Source: Arthrobacter sp. (GTDB taxonomy: Bacteria > Actinomycetota > Actinomycetes > Actinomycetales > Micrococcaceae). Taken from it: DNA of 64,000 nucleotides. A program made the position numbers and the translations under genes. Positions 7,806-15,973 of the stretch are shown in pieces. The notes beneath the pieces are model-generated. The model ran no database searches and had not been told where the DNA came from. It was given only the letters and a program-made list of their open reading frames with translations. Positions within the stretch are counted from its first letter, which is position 1. Each line of letters opens with the position of its first letter. The stretch covers positions 53,829 through 117,828 of the forward strand of contig JAHFUZ010000004.1 of NCBI GenBank assembly GCA_023264815.1, written 5' to 3'.

Positions 7806-9104
7806 GTGACTACTACCGCCACCACAACAGCCGCCGTGAGCAATCAGCCGCTGGCCGAGCTTGATCCCGAAATCGCCGCAGTCCTCGAGCAGGAACTTGG
7901 CCGCCAGCGCGGCACGCTGGAAATGATTGCCTCCGAAAACTTCGCCCCGCGGGCCGTGATGGAAGCCCAGGGCTCCGTCCTGACCAACAAATACGCCGAA
8001 GGCTACCCGGGCCGCCGCTACTACGGCGGCTGCGAATACGTCGACGTGGCCGAGCAGCTGGCCATCGACCGGGTCAAGGCTCTGTTCGGCGCCGAATACG
8101 CCAACGTCCAGCCGCACTCCGGTGCGCAGGCCAACGCCGCTGCCCTGTCCGCCATGATCAACCCGGGCGATAAGATCCTGGGCCTCTCCCTGGCGCACGG
8201 TGGCCACCTCACCCACGGCATGAAGCTGAACTTCTCCGGCAAGCTCTACAACGTGGCTGCCTACCAGGTGGAGGAGGACACCTTCCGGGTGGACATGGAC
8301 AAGCTGCGCGAGCAGGCCATCGCCGAGAAGCCCCAGGTCATCATCGCCGGCTGGTCCGCCTACCCGCGCCAGCTGGACTTCGCAGCCTTCCGCTCCATCG
8401 CCGATGAAGTGGGCGCACTCCTCTGGACCGACATGGCCCACTTCGCGGGCCTGGTTGCAGCGGGACTGCACCCGAGCCCGGTGCCGCACTCCGACGTCGT
8501 AACCTCCACGGTCCACAAGACCCTCGCCGGTCCGCGTTCGGGCGTGATCCTGGCCAAGCAGGAGTGGGCCAAGAAGCTCAACTCCAACGTGTTCCCGGGC
8601 CAGCAGGGCGGCCCGCTGATGCACATCATCGCCGCCAAGGCAGTGGCGTTCAAGATCGCCGGCACCCAGGAATTCAAGGAACGCCAGGAACGCGTCCTTG
8701 AGGGCGCCAAGATCATTGCGGACCGGCTCAACCAGGCTGATGTCGCCGAAGCAGGCGTCTCCGTCCTGACCGGCGGCACAGATGTCCACCTGGTCCTGGT
8801 GGACCTCCGCAACTCCCAGCTGGACGGCCAGCAGGCCGAGGACCTCCTGCACTCCGTGGGCATCACCGTGAACCGCAACGCCGTTCCGTTCGACCCCCGC
8901 CCGCCGATGGTCACTTCCGGCCTGCGCATCGGCACCCCCGCGCTGGCCACCCGCGGGTTCGGCGCTGCCGAGTTCACCGAGGTTGCCGAGATCATTGCCA
9001 CGGCACTGAAGGCCGGCTCTGCCACCGACGTTGAGGCCCTGCAGGCGCGCGTGGACAAGCTCGCCGCCGACTTCCCGCTGTACCCGCAGCACGAGCAGTG
9101 GTGA
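7806..9104 (+). CDS. glyA: Serine hydroxymethyltransferase
   Basis: 432 residues, full length. It converts serine and THF to glycine and 5,10-methylene-THF with PLP. The PLP lysine is Lys238 in [13 protein letters not shown]. Other family blocks are EMIASENF (40-46), [11 protein letters not shown] (65-75) and HFAGLVAAG. The start is GTG at 7806 with CAGGAG eight bases upstream, and the ZTP riboswitch lies in the leader. folD follows after only 3 bases, so the two enzymes of methylene-THF metabolism form an operon. The N-terminus has an extra Thr/Ala-rich stretch (about 12 residues) before the conserved core. Confidence 0.97.
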   Translation: MTTTATTTAAVSNQPLAELDPEIAAVLEQELGRQRGTLEMIASENFAPRAVMEAQGSVLTNKYAEGYPGRRYYGGCEYVDVAEQLAIDRVKALFGAEYANVQPHSGAQANAAALSAMINPGDKILGLSLAHGGHLTHGMKLNFSGKLYNVAAYQVEEDTFRVDMDKLREQAIAEKPQVIIAGWSAYPRQLDFAAFRSIADEVGALLWTDMAHFAGLVAAGLHPSPVPHSDVVTSTVHKTLAGPRSGVILAKQEWAKKLNSNVFPGQQGGPLMHIIAAKAVAFKIAGTQEFKERQERVLEGAKIIADRLNQADVAEAGVSVLTGGTDVHLVLVDLRNSQLDGQQAEDLLHSVGITVNRNAVPFDPRPPMVTSGLRIGTPALATRGFGAAEFTEVAEIIATALKAGSATDVEALQARVDKLAADFPLYPQHEQW

Positions 9105-9107
9105 CCC

Positions 9108-10016
9108 ATGACTGAGACCCAGACTGCCAAGATCCTCGACGGCAAGGCAGCAGCCGCCGCCATCAAGTCCGAGCTCGTGGAGCGCGTCGCGGCTTTGAAG
9201 GCCAACGGCGTTGTCCCCGGCATTGCCACCGTTCTGGTGGGCGCAGACCCGGCCTCGCAGCTCTACGTGTCCATGAAACACAAGCAGTCAGCGGCGATCG
9301 GAATGAACTCGATCCAGCGTGAGCTGCCCGCGGATGCCACCCAGGCCCAGGTGGAGGCCCTCATTGACGAACTCAATGCGGACCCTGCCTGCCACGGGTA
9401 CATTGTGCAGCTGCCGTTGCCCAAGCACCTGGATACGGACGCCATCCTGGAACGGATCGACCCCGCCAAGGATGCTGACGGCCTGCACCCGACCAACCTT
9501 GGCCGGCTGGTGCTCAACGTCAGCGGCGAGATCACCACGCCGCTGCCGTGCACGCCCCGCGGCGTCATCGAGCTCCTGGAGCGGAACGGCTACAGCCTCG
9601 CCGGCAAGCACGTCGTGGTGGTCGGGCGCGGTGTCACAGTGGGCCGTACCATCGGCCTGCTGCTGACGCGGCGGGCCGTGAACGCCACCGTGACGCTGAC
9701 GCACACCGGCACCGAGAACCTGTCGGAGCTGCTGCGGCAAGCGGACGTCATTGTGGGCGCAGCGGGTGCCAAGCACATCGTCAAGGCCGGCGACGTCAAG
9801 CCGGGCGCAGCCTTGCTCGACGTCGGTGTCACCCGCGAGAGCGACCCCCAGACGGGCAAGAGCAAGGTCCACGGCGACATCGATCCCGCCGCTGCCGAGG
9901 TGGCCGGCTGGATCTCGCCGAACCCCGGGGGTGTCGGTCCCATGACCGTGGCGCTGCTGATGACCAACGTGGTCGAAGCGGCGGAACGCCAGGCGGCCCG
10001 GCGGGACGCCGCGTAA
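9108..10016 (+). CDS. folD: Methylenetetrahydrofolate dehydrogenase/methenyl-THF cyclohydrolase
   Basis: 302 residues. It oxidises 5,10-methylene-THF (NADP+) and opens methenyl-THF to 10-formyl-THF. The catalytic Tyr53-x3-Lys57 pair is present (YVSMK), as are [12 protein letters not shown], the [11 protein letters not shown] loop, the nucleotide-binding [14 protein letters not shown] and the C-terminal [13 protein letters not shown]. It is encoded 3 bases after glyA and shares its riboswitch-controlled transcript. FolD makes 10-formyl-THF and the divergent PurU removes it, so the locus sets the formyl-THF level from both sides. A hairpin terminator follows. Confidence 0.96.
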   Translation: MTETQTAKILDGKAAAAAIKSELVERVAALKANGVVPGIATVLVGADPASQLYVSMKHKQSAAIGMNSIQRELPADATQAQVEALIDELNADPACHGYIVQLPLPKHLDTDAILERIDPAKDADGLHPTNLGRLVLNVSGEITTPLPCTPRGVIELLERNGYSLAGKHVVVVGRGVTVGRTIGLLLTRRAVNATVTLTHTGTENLSELLRQADVIVGAAGAKHIVKAGDVKPGAALLDVGVTRESDPQTGKSKVHGDIDPAAAEVAGWISPNPGGVGPMTVALLMTNVVEAAERQAARRDAA

Positions 10017-10055
10017 GCGCATCCGGTTTCGGACAGGCTCCGCCACAAACAGGCC

Positions 10056-10100
10056 CGACGGCGGCCCGCACCTTTTTCGCGAAGGTACGGGCCGCCGTCG
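10056..10100 (+). terminator. Terminator of glyA-folD
   Basis: A 19-bp near-perfect inverted repeat (10056-10074 with 10082-10100, arm CGACGGCGGCCCGCACCTT, one mismatch) lies 40 bases after the folD stop. The loop is about 7 nt. No U-tract follows. Confidence 0.7.
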
Positions 10101-10189
10101 GCCGTTAACGCCCGGGGGAGGGGAAGGGGAGCTGTTCGCCGGGGGTGGAAGGTGCAAAAGGGCGCCGCGGCGTTTGAGACAATGGACCC

Positions 10190-10753
10190 ATGCAATCTCT
10201 GGGTAACCCTCACTCTCCGTCCGGCCGGTCCAAGGGCGGCTTCTCCATGCTCCGGATCAGTGGGCCGGGGATGATGGTTTTCATCATCGCCTTCCTGGTT
10301 GCGGTGATCTTCGCTGCCAACCAAAACGACGTGGTGGGCTGGGTGGTGGCCATCATCGCCGCCTTTTGGCTGGCACTCGCGTCATTCGTGGTTTTCAGCA
10401 TCCAAAAGGCTGCCAAGAAGGCCGGCGCCAAACTGACCGAAGCCCAGAATGCCTTCAACAGCGCGGCAGGCCGCGCACCGTCGTCGGCGTCCGCTGACCA
10501 CGGCGGCACCCGCGTGGTGTCAGAGCGGACCGAGGCTGACGAGGTCCGCGACCTCAAGCTTGACCACTCGTTCAAGATTGTGCAGGTCCAGATCCGGGTG
10601 GTTGAGCAGGAACGGGCCAAAGGCGAGGCCGCGGACCAGGACACCATCCGCCGGGCCTTGGAGACCATTGAGATCACCGCAACCAACGCGCGGGACATGA
10701 TCCGCTCGGCCGGCGGCACCGGGGACCCGGTCAGCGGAACCATCATCGACTAG
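10190..10753 (+). CDS. Small membrane protein of unknown function with helical cytoplasmic tail
   Basis: 187 residues; family not recognised. A polar N-terminus of about 26 residues is followed by two close hydrophobic segments (about 28-44 and 49-72) forming a membrane hairpin. After that comes a long charged, Ala-rich, likely helical tail (QKAAKKAGAKLTEAQNAF and EADEVRDLKLDHSFKIVQ). The ATG at 10190 lacks a Shine-Dalgarno but has GACAAT 6 bases upstream, so it may be leaderless. Its stop codon overlaps the likely -10 of the exonuclease III gene. It could be a regulatory or scaffolding membrane protein; no function is claimed. Confidence 0.8.
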   Translation: MQSLGNPHSPSGRSKGGFSMLRISGPGMMVFIIAFLVAVIFAANQNDVVGWVVAIIAAFWLALASFVVFSIQKAAKKAGAKLTEAQNAFNSAAGRAPSSASADHGGTRVVSERTEADEVRDLKLDHSFKIVQVQIRVVEQERAKGEAADQDTIRRALETIEITATNARDMIRSAGGTGDPVSGTIID

Positions 10754-10763
10754 AGTAGTGCGG

Positions 10764-11597
10764 GTGAGTTCGGCATTGAAGAAGGATCACCTTCGCATCG
10801 CATCGGTCAACGTCAATGGCCTTCGGGCTGCCTTCAAGAATGGAATGGCAGCCTGGCTGGAGCCGCGCGAAGTGGACATTCTCTGCCTCCAGGAAGTACG
10901 CGCCCCTGACGCGATCGTCCGCCAGTTGCTCGGCGACGGCTGGCACATCCTGCACGCCGAAGCCGAAGCCAAGGGCCGCGCCGGCGTCGCCATTGCGTCC
11001 CGGGAAGAACCGCTGGAAACCCGCAACGGCATCGGCGATGACTACTTCGCCACAGCCGGCCGCTGGGTGGAGGCAGATTTCCGGATCCCGGACGCTGCCG
11101 GAAATCCCGTCCAGCTGACGGTGGCCAGCGCCTACGTGCACTCCGGGGAAGTGGGCACGCCCAAGCAGGCGGACAAGTACCGGTTCCTGGACGTCATGAC
11201 CACCCGGTTACCGGAACTCACCAAGCACAGCGACCATGCCCTGGTGGTGGGTGACCTCAACGTGGGCCACACGGAACGGGATATCAGGAACTGGAAGGGC
11301 AACCTTAAGAAGGCCGGCTTCCTGCCCGAGGAACGTGCGTATTTTGACCGTTTCTTCGGTGAGGAAATCGGCTGGAAGGATGTCCACCGCGGCCTGGCGG
11401 GCGACGTCGACGGCCCCTACACCTGGTGGTCACAGCGAGGCCAGGCGTTCGACAACGACACCGGTTGGCGCATCGACTACCACCTGGCCACCCCGGACCT
11501 CGCAGCTGCCGCGATCTCGGCAGTAGTGGACCGGGCGCCCTCGTGGGACACCCGCTTCTCCGACCATGCCCCGCTGGTAGTGGATTACCGGCTCTAG
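10764..11597 (+). CDS. xth: Exodeoxyribonuclease III (AP endonuclease)
   Basis: About 277 residues of the endonuclease/exonuclease/phosphatase fold. It cuts at abasic sites and removes 3' blocking groups in base excision repair. Family motifs: ASVNVNGLRAA near the N-terminus, CLQEVRA (metal-binding Glu), VVGDLNVGH (catalytic Asp-Asn) and RFSDHAPLV (catalytic Asp-His). I chose the GTG at 10764 because TAGAGT lies exactly 7 bases before it, as in a leaderless gene; the in-frame GTG at 10758 is an alternative two residues longer. trpS and the genes after it follow closely. Confidence 0.92.
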   Translation: MSSALKKDHLRIASVNVNGLRAAFKNGMAAWLEPREVDILCLQEVRAPDAIVRQLLGDGWHILHAEAEAKGRAGVAIASREEPLETRNGIGDDYFATAGRWVEADFRIPDAAGNPVQLTVASAYVHSGEVGTPKQADKYRFLDVMTTRLPELTKHSDHALVVGDLNVGHTERDIRNWKGNLKKAGFLPEERAYFDRFFGEEIGWKDVHRGLAGDVDGPYTWWSQRGQAFDNDTGWRIDYHLATPDLAAAAISAVVDRAPSWDTRFSDHAPLVVDYRL

Positions 11598-11615
11598 ATC
11601 CTAAGGTTCCAACGA

Positions 11616-12656
11616 ATGACCACGTCACCATCACACGGCCGCAAGCGGATCCTTTCCGGTGCCAAGCCCACTGCCGACTCCCTGCACCTGGGCAACTACA
11701 TTGGCGCGGTGCGCAACTGGGTGGACATGCAGTCCGCTTACGATGCCGTGTTCTTCATCCCGGATCTGCACGCCATTACCGTGGACTTCGACCCCGCGGA
11801 ACTGAGCAACCGGACCCGCATCGTGGCAGCCCAGTACATCGCCGCGGGCATCGACCCGGACAAGAGCATCTTCTTTGTGCAGTCCCACGTGCCCGAGCAT
11901 GCGCAGCTGGCCTGGGCCCTGAACTGCATCACCGGGTTCGGCGAGGCCTCCCGCATGACGCAGTTCAAGGACAAGAGCCAGAAAGCCGGCGCCGATGCCG
12001 CCACGCTGGGCCTCTTTGCCTACCCCACGCTGATGGCCGCGGACATCCTGCTGTACCAGACTGACCTGGTGCCGGTGGGAGAGGACCAGCGTCAGCACCT
12101 GGAACTGACCCGCAACCTCGCCCAGCGGTTCAACACCCGCTTCGGCGAGACCTTCACCGTTCCGGAGGCCACCATCCTCAAGGAAAGCGCGAAGATCTAC
12201 GATCTCCAGAACCCCAGCGCGAAGATGTCCAAAACGGGGGAGTCCCCCAACGGCTCCATCCAGCTCCTGGAAGACCCCAAGGTTGCGGCCAAGCGCATCA
12301 AATCAGCTGTCACCGACGCCGGCACGGAGATCCGGTTCGACCTCGAAAACAAGCCGGGCGTCTCCAACCTGCTGACCATCTATTCGTCCCTGACCGGAAA
12401 AACGGTGGCGGACCTGGAAACCGAATACCAGGGCAAGATGTACGGCCATCTGAAGGTGGACCTCGCCGAGGTCATGGTGGACTTCATCACGCCGCTGCGG
12501 AACCGCACCAACGAGCTCATGGCTGACCCCGCGGAGCTGGACAGGCTGCTTGCCCAGGGCGCCGAACGTGCCCGCGAGATCGCCTCGGTGACCCTCAGCA
12601 AGGTTTACGACCGGATGGGTTTCCTGCCCTCGCTGAGCCTGGCCGGAGTCCGCTAG
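11616..12656 (+). CDS. trpS: Tryptophanyl-tRNA synthetase
   Basis: 346 residues, normal for a bacterial class Ic synthetase. It charges tRNA-Trp with tryptophan. The HIGH-like motif appears as [14 protein letters not shown] (about 14-27) and the KMSKS loop as [11 protein letters not shown] (about 197-207). The [12 protein letters not shown] segment is also family-typical. TAAGGT lies 8 bases before the ATG. It follows exonuclease III by 18 bases and is followed by the RNA ligase-like gene after 4 bases, so the set may be cotranscribed. Confidence 0.96.
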   Translation: MTTSPSHGRKRILSGAKPTADSLHLGNYIGAVRNWVDMQSAYDAVFFIPDLHAITVDFDPAELSNRTRIVAAQYIAAGIDPDKSIFFVQSHVPEHAQLAWALNCITGFGEASRMTQFKDKSQKAGADAATLGLFAYPTLMAADILLYQTDLVPVGEDQRQHLELTRNLAQRFNTRFGETFTVPEATILKESAKIYDLQNPSAKMSKTGESPNGSIQLLEDPKVAAKRIKSAVTDAGTEIRFDLENKPGVSNLLTIYSSLTGKTVADLETEYQGKMYGHLKVDLAEVMVDFITPLRNRTNELMADPAELDRLLAQGAERAREIASVTLSKVYDRMGFLPSLSLAGVR

Positions 12657-12660
12657 AGCA

Positions 12661-13272
12661 ATGCCGGCCGCACGGACTGTCAGCGAAGGAATGAGCGTAG
12701 GCGTCATTCTGGGATTCCCTCCTGCCATCGCCGAGGAACTCCAGCGCTGGCGGGCTTCGTTCGGGGACCCGCTGGCGGGGGTGGTGCCTGCCCATATCAC
12801 GCTGGTTACCACCACCCCGACGGACGACTGGGACGCCACCCGGGCCCACGTCCGCGAGGTGGCACGCAACCAGACCCCGTTTATGGTCACCATCTCCGGC
12901 ACCGGAACCTTCCGGCCCATTTCGCCGGTGGTCTACATCAACGTTGAAGAAGGCTTCGACGCCTGCGTGGATCTGCACCAGAAACTCCAGGCCGGCCCGC
13001 TGAAACGGGACCTGCCGTTTGCCTACCACCCCCACGTCACCATCGCCCATGATGTGGCGCCCGAGAGCCTCGACGAGGCCGAAACCGTGCTGGAAAGTTA
13101 CAAAGCAACCTTCCCAGTGGTTAGCATGGGACTCTACGAGCACGATGCTGACGGCATTTGGCAGCTACGGGAAGAGTTGGACTTTGGGACCGAAACTGAC
13201 GACGACGGCGGGACCGGTGGCGCCAAAACAGCAGCGGATGCCGACGCAAACGGAGCCACCGCTTCCCACTGA
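12661..13272 (+). CDS. 2'-5' RNA ligase family protein (2H phosphoesterase)
   Basis: 203 residues. The two catalytic signatures of the 2H superfamily are present: HITL (AHITLVTTTP, about residues 44-47) and HVTI (HPHVTIAHD, about 122-125). Members open or join 2',5'-phosphodiester or cyclic phosphate bonds in RNA or nucleotides. The actual substrate here is unknown. The C-terminal 30 residues are a low-complexity acidic and Ala-rich tail (TDDDGGTGGAKTAADADAN). An in-frame ATG at 12691 (MSVGVILGF) is a possible start closer to the conserved core. It overlaps the likely yihY start by 35 bases. Confidence 0.85.
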   Translation: MPAARTVSEGMSVGVILGFPPAIAEELQRWRASFGDPLAGVVPAHITLVTTTPTDDWDATRAHVREVARNQTPFMVTISGTGTFRPISPVVYINVEEGFDACVDLHQKLQAGPLKRDLPFAYHPHVTIAHDVAPESLDEAETVLESYKATFPVVSMGLYEHDADGIWQLREELDFGTETDDDGGTGGAKTAADADANGATASH

Positions 13273-14368
13273 GCGCGCCCGACTGAAGCTTGCCGTCATC
13301 CAGAAGCGGATGGAGTGGGGCAAAGCAAGACGGTCCGACGGCGGCCCGGTGGCCAGCCTGATGGCCCTGGTCCAGTGGCTGCTGGCCCGGCTTAACGCGT
13401 TCCGGCCCATGCGCGCCTGGCAGCATTACAACCTCCAGCATGGGCCGCTGATGAGCGCCGGCATCGGCTTCAATATGTTCTTCTCCATCACCGGCCTGCT
13501 GGCCACCGGATTCTCGATTGCCGGCCTGGTGCTGAGGGGCCAGCCTGCCCTGCTGGACACCATCATCGGCAGCGTGGCCCAAAGCGCACCCGGCCTGCTG
13601 CAGGTCAATGGCGGCGCCGGCCTGGTTGACCCCAAGGACCTGCTGAACCCGGAGGGCCTGGGCTGGACGGCCCTCATTGCGGCTGTGGTCACGGTGATCA
13701 CGTCACTGGGCTGGATCGCCGGCCTTCGCGACGGCCTGCGCGGCGTGCTGGAACTGCCGCCGCTGAAGATCAATCCCCTCCTGATGAAACTGCGCGACGC
13801 CGGCACCCTGCTGCTCCTGGGCATCGCCCTGGTCATTAGTGCAGGTGCTTCACTGGTGTTCGGTACCGCGGCCGGGTGGGTTGCTGATTTCCTGCGGCTC
13901 AACGATGCCGTGGCCGGTCCGCTGACCACCCTTATCAAGATCGGTGTGCCGCTGGTCCTGAGCTGGGTGACGGCCGTGGTGATGTTCAGGCTGGCCGGAG
14001 GGCTCAAGCTGTCGCGGCGGGCGCTGCTTGAGGGAACCATCCTGGCGGCGCTGGGAACCACGGTGCTCCAGGTGTTCAGCACCGAACTGCTCGCCGGCGC
14101 CGGGCGGAACCCCATCCTGGCACCCTTCGCCATCATCATCGGGCTGCTGATCTGGTTCAACCTGGTCAGCCAGGTCTACCTGGTCTCGGCGGCCTGGTCA
14201 GCCATCCGCGAAGAGGACCTCAGGAACGTCCCTGCCGGCCACGAGAAGGGGCTGTGGGGCTCCCGGCACATCCAGCCCGGCAAGACTCCCGTGGAGCACG
14301 ACGGCGGCGCGGGCGTTAGTGCTGCGGTTGCCCGGCGTCGAGGTACTGGTCGGCCCAGGCAGAAATAA
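13238..14368 (+). CDS. YihY/BrkB family inner-membrane protein
   Basis: About 376 residues from the ATG at 13238. The reading frame is open further upstream, but that part is antiparallel noise over the RNA ligase gene. About six membrane helices follow a basic N-terminus that includes WQHYNLQHGPLMSAGIGFNM, the typical YihY opening (aromatic-rich, then the first helix). The family was once called ribonuclease BN in error; it is now viewed as a transporter-like or envelope protein of unclear function. The C-terminal tail is basic. Its last 53 bases overlap the 3' end of the convergent hydrolase gene. The start is uncertain; ATG 13313 is also possible. Confidence 0.82.
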   Translation: MPTQTEPPLPTERARLKLAVIQKRMEWGKARRSDGGPVASLMALVQWLLARLNAFRPMRAWQHYNLQHGPLMSAGIGFNMFFSITGLLATGFSIAGLVLRGQPALLDTIIGSVAQSAPGLLQVNGGAGLVDPKDLLNPEGLGWTALIAAVVTVITSLGWIAGLRDGLRGVLELPPLKINPLLMKLRDAGTLLLLGIALVISAGASLVFGTAAGWVADFLRLNDAVAGPLTTLIKIGVPLVLSWVTAVVMFRLAGGLKLSRRALLEGTILAALGTTVLQVFSTELLAGAGRNPILAPFAIIIGLLIWFNLVSQVYLVSAAWSAIREEDLRNVPAGHEKGLWGSRHIQPGKTPVEHDGGAGVSAAVARRRGTGRPRQK

Positions 14369-15095
14369 TACGGGCCGCGCGCGCCGCCTGGCCCTTCCCG
14401 GTCAGCAGGTGGTCGCTGCCTTCGAGGGAGACGAAGTTCCGTGGGTGGCGCGCCGTCTGGAAAATGGTGCTGGCGTTCTCGATGCCCACCGTGTTGTCGG
14501 TGGGGGAGTGCATCACCATCAGCGGCTTGTGCAGCTGGCGAATGCAGTCCGTCAGGTCGGCGTTCTCCAGGTCCTCCACAAAATGCCTTCGGATCTCCAC
14601 CCGCTTCCCGCCCAGGTCCACTTCAGCGCTGCCTTCACTAAGGATCTTGTCCAGGGCTGCGTCGAACACGTGCGCCACGTGCTTGGGCGAAAACGGGGCA
14701 CCCACCGTTGCTACGGCGTCGAGCCCGGGAATCAGCCGGGCCGCGGACAGCACCGCCGCGCCTCCGAAGGAATGGCCCACCAGCAGCGAAATGTCCTTGC
14801 CCTGTTCGCGCATGAACTCCGCAGCTTTCACCGTGTCCGCTACCTTGTGGCTGAACGAGCCCTCGGACCAGTGGCCCGCGGACTCGCCGAGCCCAAGGTT
14901 GTCGAACCGCAGCATGCCGATGCCGGTGTCAGCCAGGGCCTTGCACATCCGCGAAGCCGACGGGCTGTCCTTGCCCAGCGTGAAGCCGTGCGAGAACACG
15001 CCCCAGCCGCGCACCGGACCTTCAGGAACGTCGATGATGCCGGACAGGAGTTCGCCGGTGGAGCCTTCGAAGCTGACTTTTTCGGAACGGGACAT
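14316..15095 (-). CDS. Alpha/beta hydrolase, Dienelactone-hydrolase/OsmC-associated type
   Basis: 259 residues of the alpha/beta hydrolase fold. The nucleophile elbow is GHSFGG (Ser at about 108). An upstream oxyanion region reads FSHGFTLGKDS, a likely acid lies in HSPTDNTVG, and the catalytic His in GSDHLLTG. Proteins of this type are often found fused to or next to OsmC/Ohr-like domains, but here the hydrolase stands alone. The substrate is unknown, probably a small ester. It is convergent with yihY and their coding ends overlap by 53 bases. It lies just downstream of sdhB but is separated from it by a hairpin. Confidence 0.82.
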   Translation of the reverse strand: MSRSEKVSFEGSTGELLSGIIDVPEGPVRGWGVFSHGFTLGKDSPSASRMCKALADTGIGMLRFDNLGLGESAGHWSEGSFSHKVADTVKAAEFMREQGKDISLLVGHSFGGAAVLSAARLIPGLDAVATVGAPFSPKHVAHVFDAALDKILSEGSAEVDLGGKRVEIRRHFVEDLENADLTDCIRQLHKPLMVMHSPTDNTVGIENASTIFQTARHPRNFVSLEGSDHLLTGKGQAARAARIISAWADQYLDAGQPQH

Positions 15096-15134
15096 CGTGT
15101 GCTGCTTTCGTGGAATTCCGCTGGGTGTTAAACA

Positions 15135-15175
15135 ACGACGGCGCCAAAATCACCTGGGGTGACTGACGCCGTCGT
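15135..15175 (-). terminator. Hairpin after sdhB
   Basis: A 9-bp perfect stem (ACGACGGCG with CGCCGTCGT, 15135-15143 and 15167-15175) encloses a second palindrome, TCACC-TGG-GGTGA. It lies 15 bases after the sdhB stop on the minus strand and is followed there by GTTGTTT. It probably ends the sdhCDAB transcript. Confidence 0.55.
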
Positions 15176-15189
15176 ACGTATTATCTGAA

Positions 15190-15972
15190 TCAGATCTTAC
15201 GGGAAAGGATAGCCTGCTTGACCTCGGCGATGGCCTGGGTCACCTGGATGCCGCGGGGGCACGCTTCGGAGCAGTTGAAGGTGGTGCGGCAGCGCCACAC
15301 GCCTTCCTTGTCGTTCAGGATCTCCAGGCGCATGTCGCCGGCGTCATCACGGGAATCGAAGATGAAGCGGTGTGCGTTGACGATCGCTGCCGGGCCGAAG
15401 TACTGGCCGTCGGTCCAGAACACGGGGCAGGACGACGTGCACGCGGCGCACAGGATGCATTTGGTGGTGTCGTCGAAGCGCTCACGGTCTTCAGCGGACT
15501 GCAGGCGTTCCTTGGTGGGCTCGTGGCCCTTGTTGATCAGGAACGGCATGACCTCGCGGAAGGACTGGAAGAACGGCTCCATGTCCACAATCAGGTCCTT
15601 CTCCACCGGCAGGCCCTTGATGGGCTCCACGGTGATGGGCTTGGTGGTGTCCAGGTCCTTCAGGAGGGTCTTGCAGGCAAGGCGGTTGCGGCCGTTGATG
15701 CGCATGGCATCGGAGCCGCAGACGCCGTGGGCGCAGGAACGGCGGAAGGAGACGCTGCCGTCGATTTCCCACTTGACTTTGTGCAGGGCATCCAGCACGC
15801 GGTCGGTGCCGTACATGGTCACCTTGAAGTCATCCCAGGTGGCGTCCTCGGACAGCTCCGGGTTGTAGCGGCGCACGCGCAGCGTGACGTCGAAGGTGGG
15901 GATTTCCCCGCCCCCGCCGACGCCGGCGGGCAGTTCGATCTTTGAGGCTGGCTCAGCAAGTTCGGCGGACAT
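15190..15972 (-). CDS. sdhB: Succinate dehydrogenase iron-sulfur subunit
   Basis: 260 residues. It carries electrons from the flavoprotein to the membrane quinone site through three clusters. The 2Fe-2S ligands are in RRSCAHGVCGSDAM and the following NRLAC. The two further clusters are bound by CILCAACTSSCP and by CRTTFNCSEACPRG. It is last in sdhC-sdhD-sdhA-sdhB and starts 1 base after the sdhA stop, so it is translationally coupled. The N-terminus has about 20 extra polar residues (SAELAEPASKIELPAGVGGG) before the conserved fold. Confidence 0.97.
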   Translation of the reverse strand: MSAELAEPASKIELPAGVGGGGEIPTFDVTLRVRRYNPELSEDATWDDFKVTMYGTDRVLDALHKVKWEIDGSVSFRRSCAHGVCGSDAMRINGRNRLACKTLLKDLDTTKPITVEPIKGLPVEKDLIVDMEPFFQSFREVMPFLINKGHEPTKERLQSAEDRERFDDTTKCILCAACTSSCPVFWTDGQYFGPAAIVNAHRFIFDSRDDAGDMRLEILNDKEGVWRCRTTFNCSEACPRGIQVTQAIAEVKQAILSRKI

Positions 15973-15973
15973 C

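Noticed and set aside
7707..9281. 524-codon open frame antisense to glyA
   Set aside because: It mirrors glyA and folD, has no recognisable motif and is explained by third-position GC bias.
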